DNA from: Nocardia tenerifensis NBRC 101015 | Lineage (GTDB): Bacteria; Actinomycetota; Actinomycetes; Mycobacteriales; Mycobacteriaceae | Assembly (NCBI RefSeq): GCF_000308715.1 | Contig: NZ_BAGH01000610.1 | Location: 1 to 62,957, forward strand | DNA length: 62,957 nt | Reading direction: 5' to 3' | Shown: positions 20,501 through 28,217 of the stretch, piece by piece | Layout of the letters: each line of letters opens with the position of its first letter | Numbering within the stretch: the stretch's first letter is position 1 | Translations under genes and position numbers: made by a program | Notes under the pieces: model-generated | The model's input: only the letters and a program-made list of their open reading frames with translations | The model's database searches: none | What the model was told of the DNA's origin: nothing

Positions 20501-23366
20501 GGTCCTGGTGTTCGAAGGCCGCGAGGTCGGTGGTGCGCACCCGGGTGAGCAGCTCGTCGAAGCCGGGGCCCCCGCTGGTGTCGGTGCGCAGGACCAGCGT
20601 GTTGACGAAGAACCCGACCAGGCCGGCGAGGGCATCGTCGGAGCGTCCAGCGACCAGCGTGCCCAACGGGATATCGGTGCCGCAGCCGAGCCGGGTGAGC
20701 AAGGCCGCCAGCGCGGCCTGAAAGACCATGAACAGCGTCACGTTTCGGTGTTGCGCCAGCTTCTGCAGACTCTGGTGGACTTGCGCGTCCACGGCGAGCT
20801 CGACGCTGCCGCCGAGGTGACTGGCCTGTGCGGGACGCGGGTGGTCGGTCGGCAAAGCCAGTTCGTCGGGCAAGCCGCGCAGGTGTTCTCGCCAGTAACC
20901 GAGCTGGCGGGACGACACACTGTCCGGGTCGTGTTCGTCGCCGAGCAGGTCTCGCTGCCAGAAGGTGTAGTCCACGTACTGCACGGGCAGCGGCGCCCAG
21001 TCCGGGGCGGCGCCGCCGAGCCTTGCCGCGTACGCCGACGACAGGTCCGCGCTCAGCGGATCCATCGACCAGCCGTCACCGGCGCTGTGGTGGATGACGA
21101 GCACGACCAGACTTTCGCCCGCAACGCTCTGGACCACGTGCACGTACAACGGCGGGTCGATCGCAAGGTCGAACAGGTGCGCGCAGGCGCGAACCACCAC
21201 CGCGTCGGCCTCTTCGGGGGCGCACCGGGTGAACGAAACCGCTGCCGGTGTCTCCGCGGCGGGGATGATCCGTTGGAACGGTTCACCGTCCAGCTCGACG
21301 TACACCGTCCGCAGTGCTTCGTGCCGCGCCATCACATCGGCGACCGCGGCTGTCAGGGCGTCTTCGTCCAGTTCGCCCGCGATCCGGGTGACCACTGGGA
21401 TGTTGTACGTCGCGCTGGGCCCCGCCAACCGGTCGAGGAACCACAACCGCCGCTGCGCGAAGGACACCGGGACCAGATCCGGGCGGGGCGAAACCGGGAC
21501 CACCGCCGGACGTGCCCGACCGGCATCGCCGCTGAGGTGCCGACTGAAACCGGCGACAGTGGGGTTGTCGAACAGCGCGCCGATACCGGCCTCGATGCCG
21601 AGCGAGCCGCGGACGCGGTTGAGCAACCGGATGGCGAGCAGCGAATCACCGCCGAGCTCGAAAAAGCTGTCGTCGACACCGATCTCGGGCACGCCGAGAA
21701 CGTCGGCGAACAGGTCGCACAAGGCGTGTTCGCGGGCATTGCCGGGATTCCGGCGGGCCGACCCTGCCGCGTACTCCGGCGCGGGCAGCGCCGCGCGGTC
21801 CAGTTTTCCGTTGGGGGTCAACGGAAAACGTTCCAGCACAACGAATGCGGAGGGCACCGAGTAATCCGGCAGCGTCTTCGCCAGCCGCTCACGGACTTTC
21901 GCGGTGTCGATGCTCGTCTTGTCGACCGCGGGCACCAGGTAGCCGACCAACCGCTTGTCGCCCGGCCGAGCCTCACGGACGATCACCGCGGCCTCGCGCA
22001 CCGTGTCGACCGCCGCCAGCGCGGCTTCGATCTCGGCGAGCTCGATGCGGAACCCGCGGATCTTGACCTGATCGTCCACACGCCCAAGGAAAGTCAGTGT
22101 GCTGTCGGCCTCGCGTCGGGCGAGATCGCCGGTGCGATACATCCGGGCACCAGGGCCGCCGAACGGATTCGCGACGAACCTGGCGGCGGTGAGCTCAGGC
22201 CGGTTGACGTAACCCCGGGCCAGACCGGCGCCGGCGAGGTACAACTCCCCCACCGTCCCGATCGGCACCGGTCGCAAACCATCGTCGAGCACGAACAGCC
22301 GTGTGTTGTCCAACGGCGTGCCCAGCGGCACACTGGTACCGACCTGATCGCCGTGCCGCCAAGGGGTTTGGGTGACGCACAACGTCATCTCGGTCGGGCC
22401 GTAGGTGGTGCGCACCGTGATCCGCGGGCACTCCCGCAGGACTTCGACCACGGCATGCGGCGAGATGACGTCACCGCCGGTGGTCACCTCGGTGACCCCG
22501 CGCAAGCACGTCACCAAGTCCTCGGCCACCACCCGGAACAGCCCCGCGGTCAAGCTGATTCGGGTGATCCCGTGGTTCTCGATCACTCTCGCCAATGCGC
22601 CCGCATCCAACTCGCCGGGCGGCGCGACGACGACCCGTCCGCCGGCGAGCAGCGGTGCCCAGATCTCGTAGGTGGACGCGTCGAACGCGTGTGGTGAATG
22701 CAGCAACACCCGGTCGTCGGCATGCACGTCCCAGCACCGATCCCGCGCGAGGTCGACCACGTCTCGATGAGTCACGGCAATGCCTTTGGGCTCACCTGTC
22801 GATCCGGACGTGTACATGACGTAGGCGAGCTGACCGGGACGCAACACCGGCAGGTCCGTGACGGTCTGCTCTGCCTCGGCCGGCGGCGGGCCGGGTTCGA
22901 CGACGATCACTCGTCGACCGACCGCCAGCTCATGGTTTCGCAGCGTCCGGTCCACCAGCAACACCGGACACGCGCTGTCGGCGAGCACGGCACGCATCCG
23001 CGCCACCGGATAGGTCGTCGGCAACGGCAGATAGGCACCGCCGGCCTCGAGCACCGCGACGATGGCGACGAGCAGTTCGACCGACCGCGACATCAACAGC
23101 GGCACAGCCATTTCCGGTCGCACACCCGCCGCGGTCAGGACGCAGGCCAGCCGGTGCGCGCGGGCGTCCAACTCGGCATAGGTCAGGCAGACCGTGCCGT
23201 ACTCCACCGCGATCGCTTCCGGTGCGCACGCGACTCGCTCGCCGAAGGCAGTCATCAGATCGGCGGCCACCACGGGCGTCGCGGAGTCGTTCCACTCCTC
23301 CAGCAGCGGAAGCAGTCGTTCGACTCGAGAATGGAACATATATCTACCCGTCTGTTCTTCCAGCAA
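14592..23366 (-). CDS. Three-module nonribosomal peptide synthetase, A-T-C-A-T-C-A-T-TE
   Basis: About 2924 residues. It begins with a C-A linker-like sequence (LLEEWNDSATP) and no C domain, so module 1 is an initiation module. Order: A1 (FDASTYEIW near 225), T1 (LGGDSLL near 574), C2 (HHSAGDG near 758), A2 (FDTSAYEV near 1270), T2 (LGGHSLT near 1612), C3 (HHIGGDG near 1800), A3 (FDMSVSAL near 2310), T3 (LGGHSLL near 2640), TE (GWSLGG near 2768). Aligning by eye to the GrsA pocket, A1 gives roughly D-A-Y-L-T-G-T-L-C, which shares five of nine positions with the dihydroxyphenylglycine code I remember (DPYHGGTLC). A2 (about D-T-Y-Y-G-G-C-L-A) and A3 (about D-M-S-F-S-G-S-V-C) match nothing I know. 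There is no epimerase and no MbtH-like gene. The start could be TTG 23366 or ATG 23339. The gene diverges from the Dpg operon; the product is probably a tripeptide or an oligomer of it. Confidence 0.96.
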   Translation of the reverse strand: MLEEQTGRYMFHSRVERLLPLLEEWNDSATPVVAADLMTAFGERVACAPEAIAVEYGTVCLTYAELDARAHRLACVLTAAGVRPEMAVPLLMSRSVELLVAIVAVLEAGGAYLPLPTTYPVARMRAVLADSACPVLLVDRTLRNHELAVGRRVIVVEPGPPPAEAEQTVTDLPVLRPGQLAYVMYTSGSTGEPKGIAVTHRDVVDLARDRCWDVHADDRVLLHSPHAFDASTYEIWAPLLAGGRVVVAPPGELDAGALARVIENHGITRISLTAGLFRVVAEDLVTCLRGVTEVTTGGDVISPHAVVEVLRECPRITVRTTYGPTEMTLCVTQTPWRHGDQVGTSVPLGTPLDNTRLFVLDDGLRPVPIGTVGELYLAGAGLARGYVNRPELTAARFVANPFGGPGARMYRTGDLARREADSTLTFLGRVDDQVKIRGFRIELAEIEAALAAVDTVREAAVIVREARPGDKRLVGYLVPAVDKTSIDTAKVRERLAKTLPDYSVPSAFVVLERFPLTPNGKLDRAALPAPEYAAGSARRNPGNAREHALCDLFADVLGVPEIGVDDSFFELGGDSLLAIRLLNRVRGSLGIEAGIGALFDNPTVAGFSRHLSGDAGRARPAVVPVSPRPDLVPVSFAQRRLWFLDRLAGPSATYNIPVVTRIAGELDEDALTAAVADVMARHEALRTVYVELDGEPFQRIIPAAETPAAVSFTRCAPEEADAVVVRACAHLFDLAIDPPLYVHVVQSVAGESLVVLVIHHSAGDGWSMDPLSADLSSAYAARLGGAAPDWAPLPVQYVDYTFWQRDLLGDEHDPDSVSSRQLGYWREHLRGLPDELALPTDHPRPAQASHLGGSVELAVDAQVHQSLQKLAQHRNVTLFMVFQAALAALLTRLGCGTDIPLGTLVAGRSDDALAGLVGFFVNTLVLRTDTSGGPGFDELLTRVRTTDLAAFEHQDLPFEKLVEHLQPTRSLSRHPLFQIALVVDEGMVLRLDGLPCTPVKTPLDAAKFDLFFGFVQRWTADGRAAGVDLTLTYAADLFTSDGARVLGERLLRFLTQVAADSGVPLSGVEVLAAPERHRMLVEWNDTEREVPQRTLPELLEAQVRRTPDLPAVQMGDTVLTYAQLNARANQLARYLIDRGVGPESVVGLMMPRSVDVIVGLWATLKAGGAYLPIDPGYPADRVAFMHSDAAPVLTLTESVDTGHLSSADIVDADRLAPLRPQHPAYVIYTSGSTGLPKAVVMPSAATVSLLTCYETVLPAGRMAQFSSLSFDTSAYEVLFATTRGGCLVVPPEEVRKDAELFARWLAEFDVQDMYLPNLVLAALCEVVQNTGAHLPELRLIGQGGEALALSPEVKAFFATRGRRLDNCYGPTETHLAIASFFPPEVDDWPDHAALGKPIGNTRAYVLDSRLRPVPCAVVGELYLAGAQLSRGYLNRPALTAARFVANPFDDAASRMYRTGDLVRWRADGQLEFHGRVDHQVKIRGFRIELGEIETVLRGHPHVAQVAVLAVQDRPGDQRLVGYVVPACGAVEPAQLRDHVAAVLPDYMVPSVFVRLDAMPLSPNGKLDREALPKPSRESTGRAPRTPVERALCEIYADVLVVPSVTIDDDFFALGGHSLTATKLTSRIRTVLGVELPVRVVFERPTPAGLADRVGTAELARVAVTPRPRPESVPLSFAQLRLWFLYRMQGLVSTYNVPMAVRLSGELDQSALRAALADVVGRHESLRTVYPEHDGRPYQHIVDVPEIRWEFARISERELAARLDAAAGYAFDLASEIPLAAWCFELGPDEHVLLLLMHHIGGDGWSMTPLARDLGTAYNARRLGQAPGWSPLRVQYADYALWQRELLSKADQSYWVDRLAGLPEELTLPFDRARPKVASQLGGRVPVRLAADVHHGLIGLAKQTGGTLFMVLHAGLTALLTKLGAGTDIPIGTVVAGRDDEALDDLIGFFVNTLVLRADTAGDPTFTQLLTRVRDSDIADFSQTQVPFEHLVEVLNPARHTGRNPLFQVALSFNNNEPPIFDLDGLTAVADGVWRDIARFDLTLILWETFGPNGEPAGLDGSLEYSSDLFDRGSVEVMTTRLHRIFAAAVADPDRPISAIDVLSRAERESLLRPPVARPGAIAHQLFEEQVRRTPDAPALAAGDTLLSYTELNARANQFARLLIQRGVRPEDRVVVLLPPSAELVIALLGVLKSGGAYLPVDVNYPDDRVAFLLRDAAPRITVTTSALSARVGPDALCVDRCESDRYPTANPGLRVHLDNPAYVLYTSGSTGRPKGVVIAHRSLGAYLLRSRDIYPGVAGESRMHLSVAFDMSVSALYVPLVSGGCARVGELDQPGPRPSVLFGTPSHLKLLDSMPDEASPSECLSVGGEALFGDMLARWRARHPNVLVCNSYGPTETTVCTIEFRLTDDEQTPTGAIPIGRPFADVRVYVLGDGLDLVAPGVLGELYIAGDCLARGYLDRPGLTAGRFVADPFSPTAERMYRTGDVVRWRSDGQLEFVGRADDQVKVRGIRVEPQEAQVVFARHPAIRHAAVVAHEFGPGEIRLVAYVVPDTTVGEAELRSYAAARLPAYLVPSAVVMLDELPLTVNGKLDRRALPTPRRSGGSGRAPQSPHELLLGELFAELLDVPKVGVDDSFFDLGGHSLLVLRLISRLRPLGISLTVRDVLESPTVAGLAALASAGSRADSLAVMLPLRRAGAERPLFCVHPAAGTSWVYSGLLRHLDADRPVYGLQARGLSEPGWSPGSAADVVTDYLEQIRLIQPRGPYFLLGWSLGGIIAHLLAVRIQEEGEQVEFLAILDSYPKPDDYQPDTGPATPEEVAESVGQDIELAGLGELDLSTLLTVFATTRAVVSAASLGVFHGDLLLFEATIGKPQNSPFTPDRWHTHVTGKVEVHQIPCTHGEMTQPHPLNHIGPILNTKLPRSPR

Positions 23367-23622
23367 TGACGACCAGGGACCCGCCGAAATAACGCGCAGG
23401 TGAGGAGAGATGAATTCGACCTTAGGTCAGAGCTCGCACTCAGCGCATTGCCGTGTCCACAAGATGACAAATTCGGTGGCGAGCCCTCAGGACACGATCC
23501 AGCGAATGACATGTTCCTGCCATCCGGACCCCCTCGTGGTTCTTGCGACCCGCTACGGCCTGGCCATAGCCTGAGTCGGTACCTCAGTGCACAAGACTCA
23601 CCCGGCCGGGGGAAGGACCGCG
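23367..23622. promoter_or_regulatory. Divergent promoter region between NRPS and Dpg operon
   Basis: A 256-base gap between the divergent NRPS and aminotransferase starts; it must hold promoters for both. It contains a short palindrome, GACCT-T-AGGTC, at 23418-23428, which could be a regulator site. No convincing protein-coding frame lies inside. Specific -10 and -35 boxes cannot be assigned with confidence. Confidence 0.45.
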
Positions 23623-24933
23623 ATGGCAGCTATTCGGTCGGAGATGTCGTTGGAACTTCTCGCGCTGCACGCCTCGGCGAGTTTTCCGGGCGCGAACTCG
23701 ATGAATTTTCTCAATGAGGTCGCCAATCATTTTCCGGACGCCATCTCGTTCGCCGCCGGACGACCCTTCGAGGGTTTCTTCGACATTCAGTCGGTGCACG
23801 GATATTTAGCGACCTATCGCGAGCACTTGCTGACAAAGTCCGGCTATGACGAGGCCACGGTACTTCGCACCTTGATGCAGTACGGGCGGACCAAGGGAAT
23901 CATCCACGACCTCATCGCGGCGCATCTCGACATCGACGAGAACATCACGGTGGACCCGGAGTCGATCGTGGTCACGGTCGGCTGTCAGGAAGCCATGTTC
24001 CTCACCTTGCGCGCCCTCCGCAGAACTGCCGATGATGTCGTGCTCGCCGTGCTGCCCGGTTACGTCGGATTCGCCGGCGCCGCGCAACTCGCGGACATGA
24101 CGGTCCTCGGGGTCAAGGACTCCACCGCCGGAATCGACCTCGACGACCTGCTGGTCGTGCTCGATCGCGCCGAAGCCGCCGGGCGGAAACCCCGCGCCTG
24201 TTACGTGACGCCCGACTTCGCCAACCCGACCGGAATCAGCTTCTCCGTGCAGACGCGCAACCAACTCCTACGCATCGCCGAAGAGCACGATTTTCTCATC
24301 CTGGAGGACAACCCGTACGGGATGTTCTACGGCGACAACGGCTATCTGCCCACCTTGAAGGCACTCGACCGCACCCAGCGAGTGGTGTATCTCGGCTCCT
24401 TCGCCAAGACGGGATTTCCCGGCGCCCGGGTCGGCTACGTCGTCGCCGACCAGCGGGTGCACACCGGCGGCGAGCACACCGAACTGCTCGCCGATCAACT
24501 CGCCAAGATCAAGAGCATGCTCACCGTGAACACCTCCCCGATCGCACAGGCCATTATCGGCGGAAAGCTCTTGCAGAACGGCGGCAGCGTGCGGCTGGCG
24601 AGCGTCCGGGAAAGGCAGATCTATCAGAACAATCTCCACCGAATCCTCACCGGCCTGGCGACCAGGTTTCCGCCAGGAACAGTTCCTTCGGTGTCCTGGA
24701 ACACACCGACCGGCGGTTTCTTCTTGGTTCTGACGGTTCCGTTCACCGTCGACGACGACCTGCTGACCATTTCCGCGCTCGAGCACGGCGTGTTGTGGAC
24801 ACCCCTGCACTACTTCTACGGCGACGGCCTGCCCAGGAACCGCCTCCGGCTTTCGTTCAGCCATCTCACCCCGGACGAGATCGACACGGGATTGGACAGG
24901 CTCGCAGCCTTCGTCCGCAAGTACAGCGTCTGA
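23623..24933 (+). CDS. hpgT: PLP-dependent aminotransferase for (di)hydroxyphenylglycine, HpgT-like
   Basis: Fold-type I aminotransferase, 436 residues from ATG 23623, which has GGAAGG 6 bases upstream (the open frame extends to a GTG at 23587). Family features: YVTPDFANPTG, EDNPYGMFY, and the PLP-binding Lys in GSFAKTGFPGARVGY. The N-terminus (SLELLALHASASFPG and FAAGRPFEGFF) recalls HpgT, the enzyme that transaminates 3,5-dihydroxyphenylglyoxylate and 4-hydroxyphenylglyoxylate. Direct linkage to dpgA-D fits conversion of the keto acid to Dpg. No Hmo or HmaS gene for hydroxyphenylglycine is present in the window, so Dpg is the likely product. Confidence 0.88.
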   Translation: MAAIRSEMSLELLALHASASFPGANSMNFLNEVANHFPDAISFAAGRPFEGFFDIQSVHGYLATYREHLLTKSGYDEATVLRTLMQYGRTKGIIHDLIAAHLDIDENITVDPESIVVTVGCQEAMFLTLRALRRTADDVVLAVLPGYVGFAGAAQLADMTVLGVKDSTAGIDLDDLLVVLDRAEAAGRKPRACYVTPDFANPTGISFSVQTRNQLLRIAEEHDFLILEDNPYGMFYGDNGYLPTLKALDRTQRVVYLGSFAKTGFPGARVGYVVADQRVHTGGEHTELLADQLAKIKSMLTVNTSPIAQAIIGGKLLQNGGSVRLASVRERQIYQNNLHRILTGLATRFPPGTVPSVSWNTPTGGFFLVLTVPFTVDDDLLTISALEHGVLWTPLHYFYGDGLPRNRLRLSFSHLTPDEIDTGLDRLAAFVRKYSV

Positions 24934-24945
24934 GAAAGGAAGCCC

Positions 24946-26148
24946 ATGTTCGGCGGTAATTCGAGAAAAGCTGCCTCGACGAACCCGCAGCGCCCGCCGG
25001 TCTTGGGGATGGACCTACCGATGACGACGGGCCGACCGGCATACCGGAGGCTGCACCCACGGTCGCCGGAACCACTGGACGACAGCGCATTCGCGCGCAT
25101 CGTCGGAGTCGGGACGGCGGTCCCCGACACCTCGTATTCGCAACAGAATATCCTCGATATTTTCCGGATATCGGACCCCAAGATCCGTTCGATATTCCTC
25201 AACAGCGCGATCGATCGACGGTTTCTGACCCTGCCGCCGCAGCTCGATGACGGCGCACGCGCGGCAGAGGCCCAAGGCGATCTGCTGAACAAGCACAAGG
25301 CCCAGGGGATCGACATGGGCGCACGCGCCATACGCGCCTGCCTGAAAAGGGCCCATGCGGCGGTATCCGATATCGGATACCTGTGCTGCGTCACCTCCAC
25401 GGGCTTCCTCACCCCGGGATTCAGCGCGCTGCTCATCCGCGAACTCGGGCTCGACCCCTACTGCGCCAGGGTCGACATCGTCGGCATGGGCTGTAACGCG
25501 GGACTCAACGGCCTCAACGCCGTCGCGGGCTGGGCCCGGGCCCATCCCGGACAACTCGCGATCCTGGCGTGCATCGAAACATGTTCGGCCGCCTATGTTT
25601 TCGACGAAACCCTGCGAACCTCGGTGGTCAACAGCCTGTTCGGCGACGGCGCGGCGGCTGCGGCCCTGGTGACCGACGACGACACCGGTCCGGTTCCCGC
25701 GCACGAGGCGCCCAAGGTCCTCGGGTTCGCCAGCGTCATCATCCCGGACTCGATCGACGCCATGCGCTACGACTGGGATCCCGCAGCGCACAAGTTCAAT
25801 TTCTTCCTCGACCCGGACGTGCCCTACGTGGTGGGCGCACACTCCGAAGACGTTGTCGACCGGCTGCTGGCGGGAACCGGCTTGCGCCGCGGCGACATCG
25901 CCCACTGGCTGGTGCATTCGGGCGGCAAGAAGGTCATCGATTCGGTCCTGGTCAACCTGGGCCTGACTCGCCACGACCTGCGCCACACCACCGGTGTGTT
26001 GCGCGACTTCGGCAACCTGTCCAGCGGCTCGTTCCTGTTCTCCTATGAACGGTTGCTCGACGAGACGGTGGCGTGCCGCGGCGACTACGGGGTGCTGATG
26101 ACCATGGGCCCCGGTTCGACGATCGAGACAGCCCTTGTTCGCTGGTAA
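24946..26148 (+). CDS. dpgA: Type III polyketide synthase, 3,5-dihydroxyphenylacetyl-CoA synthase
   Basis: Chalcone-synthase-fold enzyme, 400 residues, that condenses four malonyl-CoA towards 3,5-dihydroxyphenylacetyl-CoA. AAGGAAG precedes the ATG 12 bases after the aminotransferase stop. Visible family text: VGVGTAVPDTSYSQ, FLNSAIDRRFLTLPP, the catalytic Cys in VGMGCNAGLNGL, SLFGDGAAAAALV, the catalytic His in VHSGGKK and Asn in DFGNLSSGSF. This matches DpgA of the glycopeptide antibiotic pathways. The first 35 residues are longer than I expect; an internal ATG at 25021 (MTTGRPAYRR) may be the true start. First of the four-gene Dpg set. Confidence 0.93.
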   Translation: MFGGNSRKAASTNPQRPPVLGMDLPMTTGRPAYRRLHPRSPEPLDDSAFARIVGVGTAVPDTSYSQQNILDIFRISDPKIRSIFLNSAIDRRFLTLPPQLDDGARAAEAQGDLLNKHKAQGIDMGARAIRACLKRAHAAVSDIGYLCCVTSTGFLTPGFSALLIRELGLDPYCARVDIVGMGCNAGLNGLNAVAGWARAHPGQLAILACIETCSAAYVFDETLRTSVVNSLFGDGAAAAALVTDDDTGPVPAHEAPKVLGFASVIIPDSIDAMRYDWDPAAHKFNFFLDPDVPYVVGAHSEDVVDRLLAGTGLRRGDIAHWLVHSGGKKVIDSVLVNLGLTRHDLRHTTGVLRDFGNLSSGSFLFSYERLLDETVACRGDYGVLMTMGPGSTIETALVRW

Positions 26149-26179
26149 CGACCAGGCCGAGCAGAAGAATGGAGACAAG

Positions 26180-26872
26180 GTGACCAGCACGGACACAGTT
26201 CCCGAGATCGACGCGGGACCGCGTCTGCGCATCGACGGCACGCGCCCCCTCTCCCCTGAGCTGGTGTCTGAGGTGCAGATGTTCATCGACCAGGCCGTGA
26301 GTCGGACCGGTGTCCCGGTCATTCATCTCTCCGGTGCGCCCAGTGCCGCGCCGGGCGAGATCGGAATTCAGCTGGTGAGCAAGTGGGAGCGCGCCCTACG
26401 CCACCTCGAACGGCTCGATACGCCCACCATCGCTGTCGCACAGGGCGATTGCGGCGGCGTGGCGCTGGAAACACTGCTGTGCACCGACTATCGGCTCGCG
26501 ACCGGCGACCTGCGGCTGCTTGTCACGACCGGAACCGATGCCGGCGCGACCTGGCCGGGAATGGGCCTGTATCGGCTGGCCAACCAGGTGGGTGTGGGAC
26601 GAGTACGTCGCGCGGTCTTGTTCGGCACTCCCATCCCGGTCGCCGAAGCCAAGGCGCTGAACCTGATCGACGAGATCGTGGCGGACCCCACCGACGCGAT
26701 CGCGGCAGCGGACACCCTGGCCGCCGCGCGGTCGGGAGCCGAACTCGCGATCGCACGCCAGTTGTTGTTCGACGCGACGACGACGAGTTTCGAGGAGGCC
26801 CTCGGCAGGCATCTCGCGGCCTGCGATCGCCGATTGCGGCGGGCACGCAACGGCGACGGAATCGATCGATGA
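26180..26872 (+). CDS. dpgB: DpgB, enoyl-CoA hydratase-like auxiliary protein
   Basis: Crotonase-fold protein of 230 residues from the GTG at 26180, which has GGAG 5 bases upstream; the open frame runs back to 26135, inside dpgA. DpgB is known to assist DpgA, with DpgD, in dehydration and aromatisation. Features: TIAVAQGDCGGVALETLLCTDYR (second half of the crotonase core), LVTTGTDAGATWPGMGLYRL and AKALNLIDEIVAD. It lacks the usual complete oxyanion pair, as expected of the divergent B member. Its stop overlaps the dpgC start (ATGA), so the two are translationally coupled. Confidence 0.87.
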   Translation: MTSTDTVPEIDAGPRLRIDGTRPLSPELVSEVQMFIDQAVSRTGVPVIHLSGAPSAAPGEIGIQLVSKWERALRHLERLDTPTIAVAQGDCGGVALETLLCTDYRLATGDLRLLVTTGTDAGATWPGMGLYRLANQVGVGRVRRAVLFGTPIPVAEAKALNLIDEIVADPTDAIAAADTLAAARSGAELAIARQLLFDATTTSFEEALGRHLAACDRRLRRARNGDGIDR

Positions 26873-28188
26873 TGAGGCCACCCGATGTGAACGCCGGCAC
26901 GGACCTGAACTCGGCACGCCGGATGTTGATGGAGTTCACCGGCACGGTCGACGACGCCTTGGCCGTCTTGCCCGAGCCCGCGGACCGTTCGAGCGAACAG
27001 CGCAGGCAGGCCGACGACGCCAAACGCGCTGCGGCGCTGGTGCGCAGGCAGTTCTTGCAGGCGCACGCGGACGCCGTGTACGACCAGCTCACCGACGGGC
27101 GGACGACCTCGCTGCGACTGGCGGAGTTGTCCGGCGCGGCCGCGGTGGCGTTTCCCGGTCTGGTTCCCACCGAGGCGCAGCTGGCCGAGGAGCAAACCCG
27201 GACGCAGGCAGGCAAGGAAGGCCGGGAGATCGACCAGGGGATCTTCTTCGGTCAGCTGCTGCGGAGCCCGGCCGCCGGTGCGCATCTCATCGACGCCATG
27301 CTTCGGCCCACTCCCCGCGCCCGGCTCCTGCTCGACCGGTTCCGGCAGACGGGAGTCGCCGAGCTCGGCTCGGTGCGGCTCGAACGTCGTTGCGGCACGG
27401 CCTATGTGACGATGTGCCGCGACGACTGCCTCAACGCCGAGGACAACAGTCAGGTCGAGGACATGGAGACCGCGGTCGATCTCGCCCTGCTCGATCCAGC
27501 GGTGCGCGTGGGGGTGCTCCGGGGCGGCGAGATGAGTCATCCCCGCTACCGGGGCAGGCGGGTGTTCAGTTCCGGAATCAACCTGAAAAGCCTGCACGCC
27601 GGGCGCATTTCGTTCGTCGACTTCCTGCTGCGCCGCGAGCTGGGCTACCTCAGCAAGCTGGTGCGCGGTGTCCTGGCCGACGAGGCGCCGTGGCACGCGC
27701 CGATGATCGAGAAACCCTGGGTGGCCGCGGTGGACACGTTCGCCATCGGCGGCGGCGCCCAACTGCTGCTCGTTTTCGACCACGTCGTCGCGGGCGCCGG
27801 GAGCTATGTCAGCCTGCCTGCCGCGCAGGAGGGAATCATCCCCGGTGTCAGTGGTTTTCGGCTCACCAGGGCAGCTGGACCCCGAATTGCCCGCCAGGTC
27901 GTGCTCAGCGGCCGCCGCATATGGGCACAGGAACCGGACGCGCGGGCGTTCATCGACGAGGTCGTCGATGAGCGGGACATGGCGGCAGCCGTCGACCGCA
28001 GCGTCGAACGTCTCGACGGCCCGGCCGTCGTCGCCAACCGGCGAATGCTGAACTTCGCCGAGGAGTCGCCGGACGCGTTTCGCCGCTATGTGGCGGAATT
28101 CGCTGTGCAGCAAGTCATTCGGCTCTACAGCGAGGACGTCATCGGCAAAGCCGGCCGCTTCCGCGCACGCTCGTCGGCCGCAGGGTGA
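26869..28188 (+). CDS. dpgC: DpgC, cofactor-independent 3,5-dihydroxyphenylacetyl-CoA 1,2-dioxygenase
   Basis: About 439 residues, with two adjacent ATGs at the 26869 junction; the usual DpgC size. DpgC uses O2 without metal or flavin to turn 3,5-dihydroxyphenylacetyl-CoA into 3,5-dihydroxyphenylglyoxylate. The N-terminal half is the helical region characteristic of DpgC; the C-terminal half is crotonase-like, with VFSSGINLKSLHAGR, the EKPWVAAVDTFAIGGGAQ segment, and LPAAQEGIIPGVSGFRL. The order A-B-C-D is that of glycopeptide clusters. Coupled to dpgB by a 4-base overlap. Confidence 0.93.
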   Translation: MMRPPDVNAGTDLNSARRMLMEFTGTVDDALAVLPEPADRSSEQRRQADDAKRAAALVRRQFLQAHADAVYDQLTDGRTTSLRLAELSGAAAVAFPGLVPTEAQLAEEQTRTQAGKEGREIDQGIFFGQLLRSPAAGAHLIDAMLRPTPRARLLLDRFRQTGVAELGSVRLERRCGTAYVTMCRDDCLNAEDNSQVEDMETAVDLALLDPAVRVGVLRGGEMSHPRYRGRRVFSSGINLKSLHAGRISFVDFLLRRELGYLSKLVRGVLADEAPWHAPMIEKPWVAAVDTFAIGGGAQLLLVFDHVVAGAGSYVSLPAAQEGIIPGVSGFRLTRAAGPRIARQVVLSGRRIWAQEPDARAFIDEVVDERDMAAAVDRSVERLDGPAVVANRRMLNFAEESPDAFRRYVAEFAVQQVIRLYSEDVIGKAGRFRARSSAAG

Positions 28189-28217
28189 CCCACTTTCCCG
28201 GAGGAGGTGCTCCGATC

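Noticed and set aside
16875..22697. A 1940-codon open frame on the plus strand opposite the NRPS
   Set aside because: Shadow frame of a GC-rich gene: low-complexity Arg/Gln/His text without motifs, while the minus strand shows all A, C and T domain signatures.
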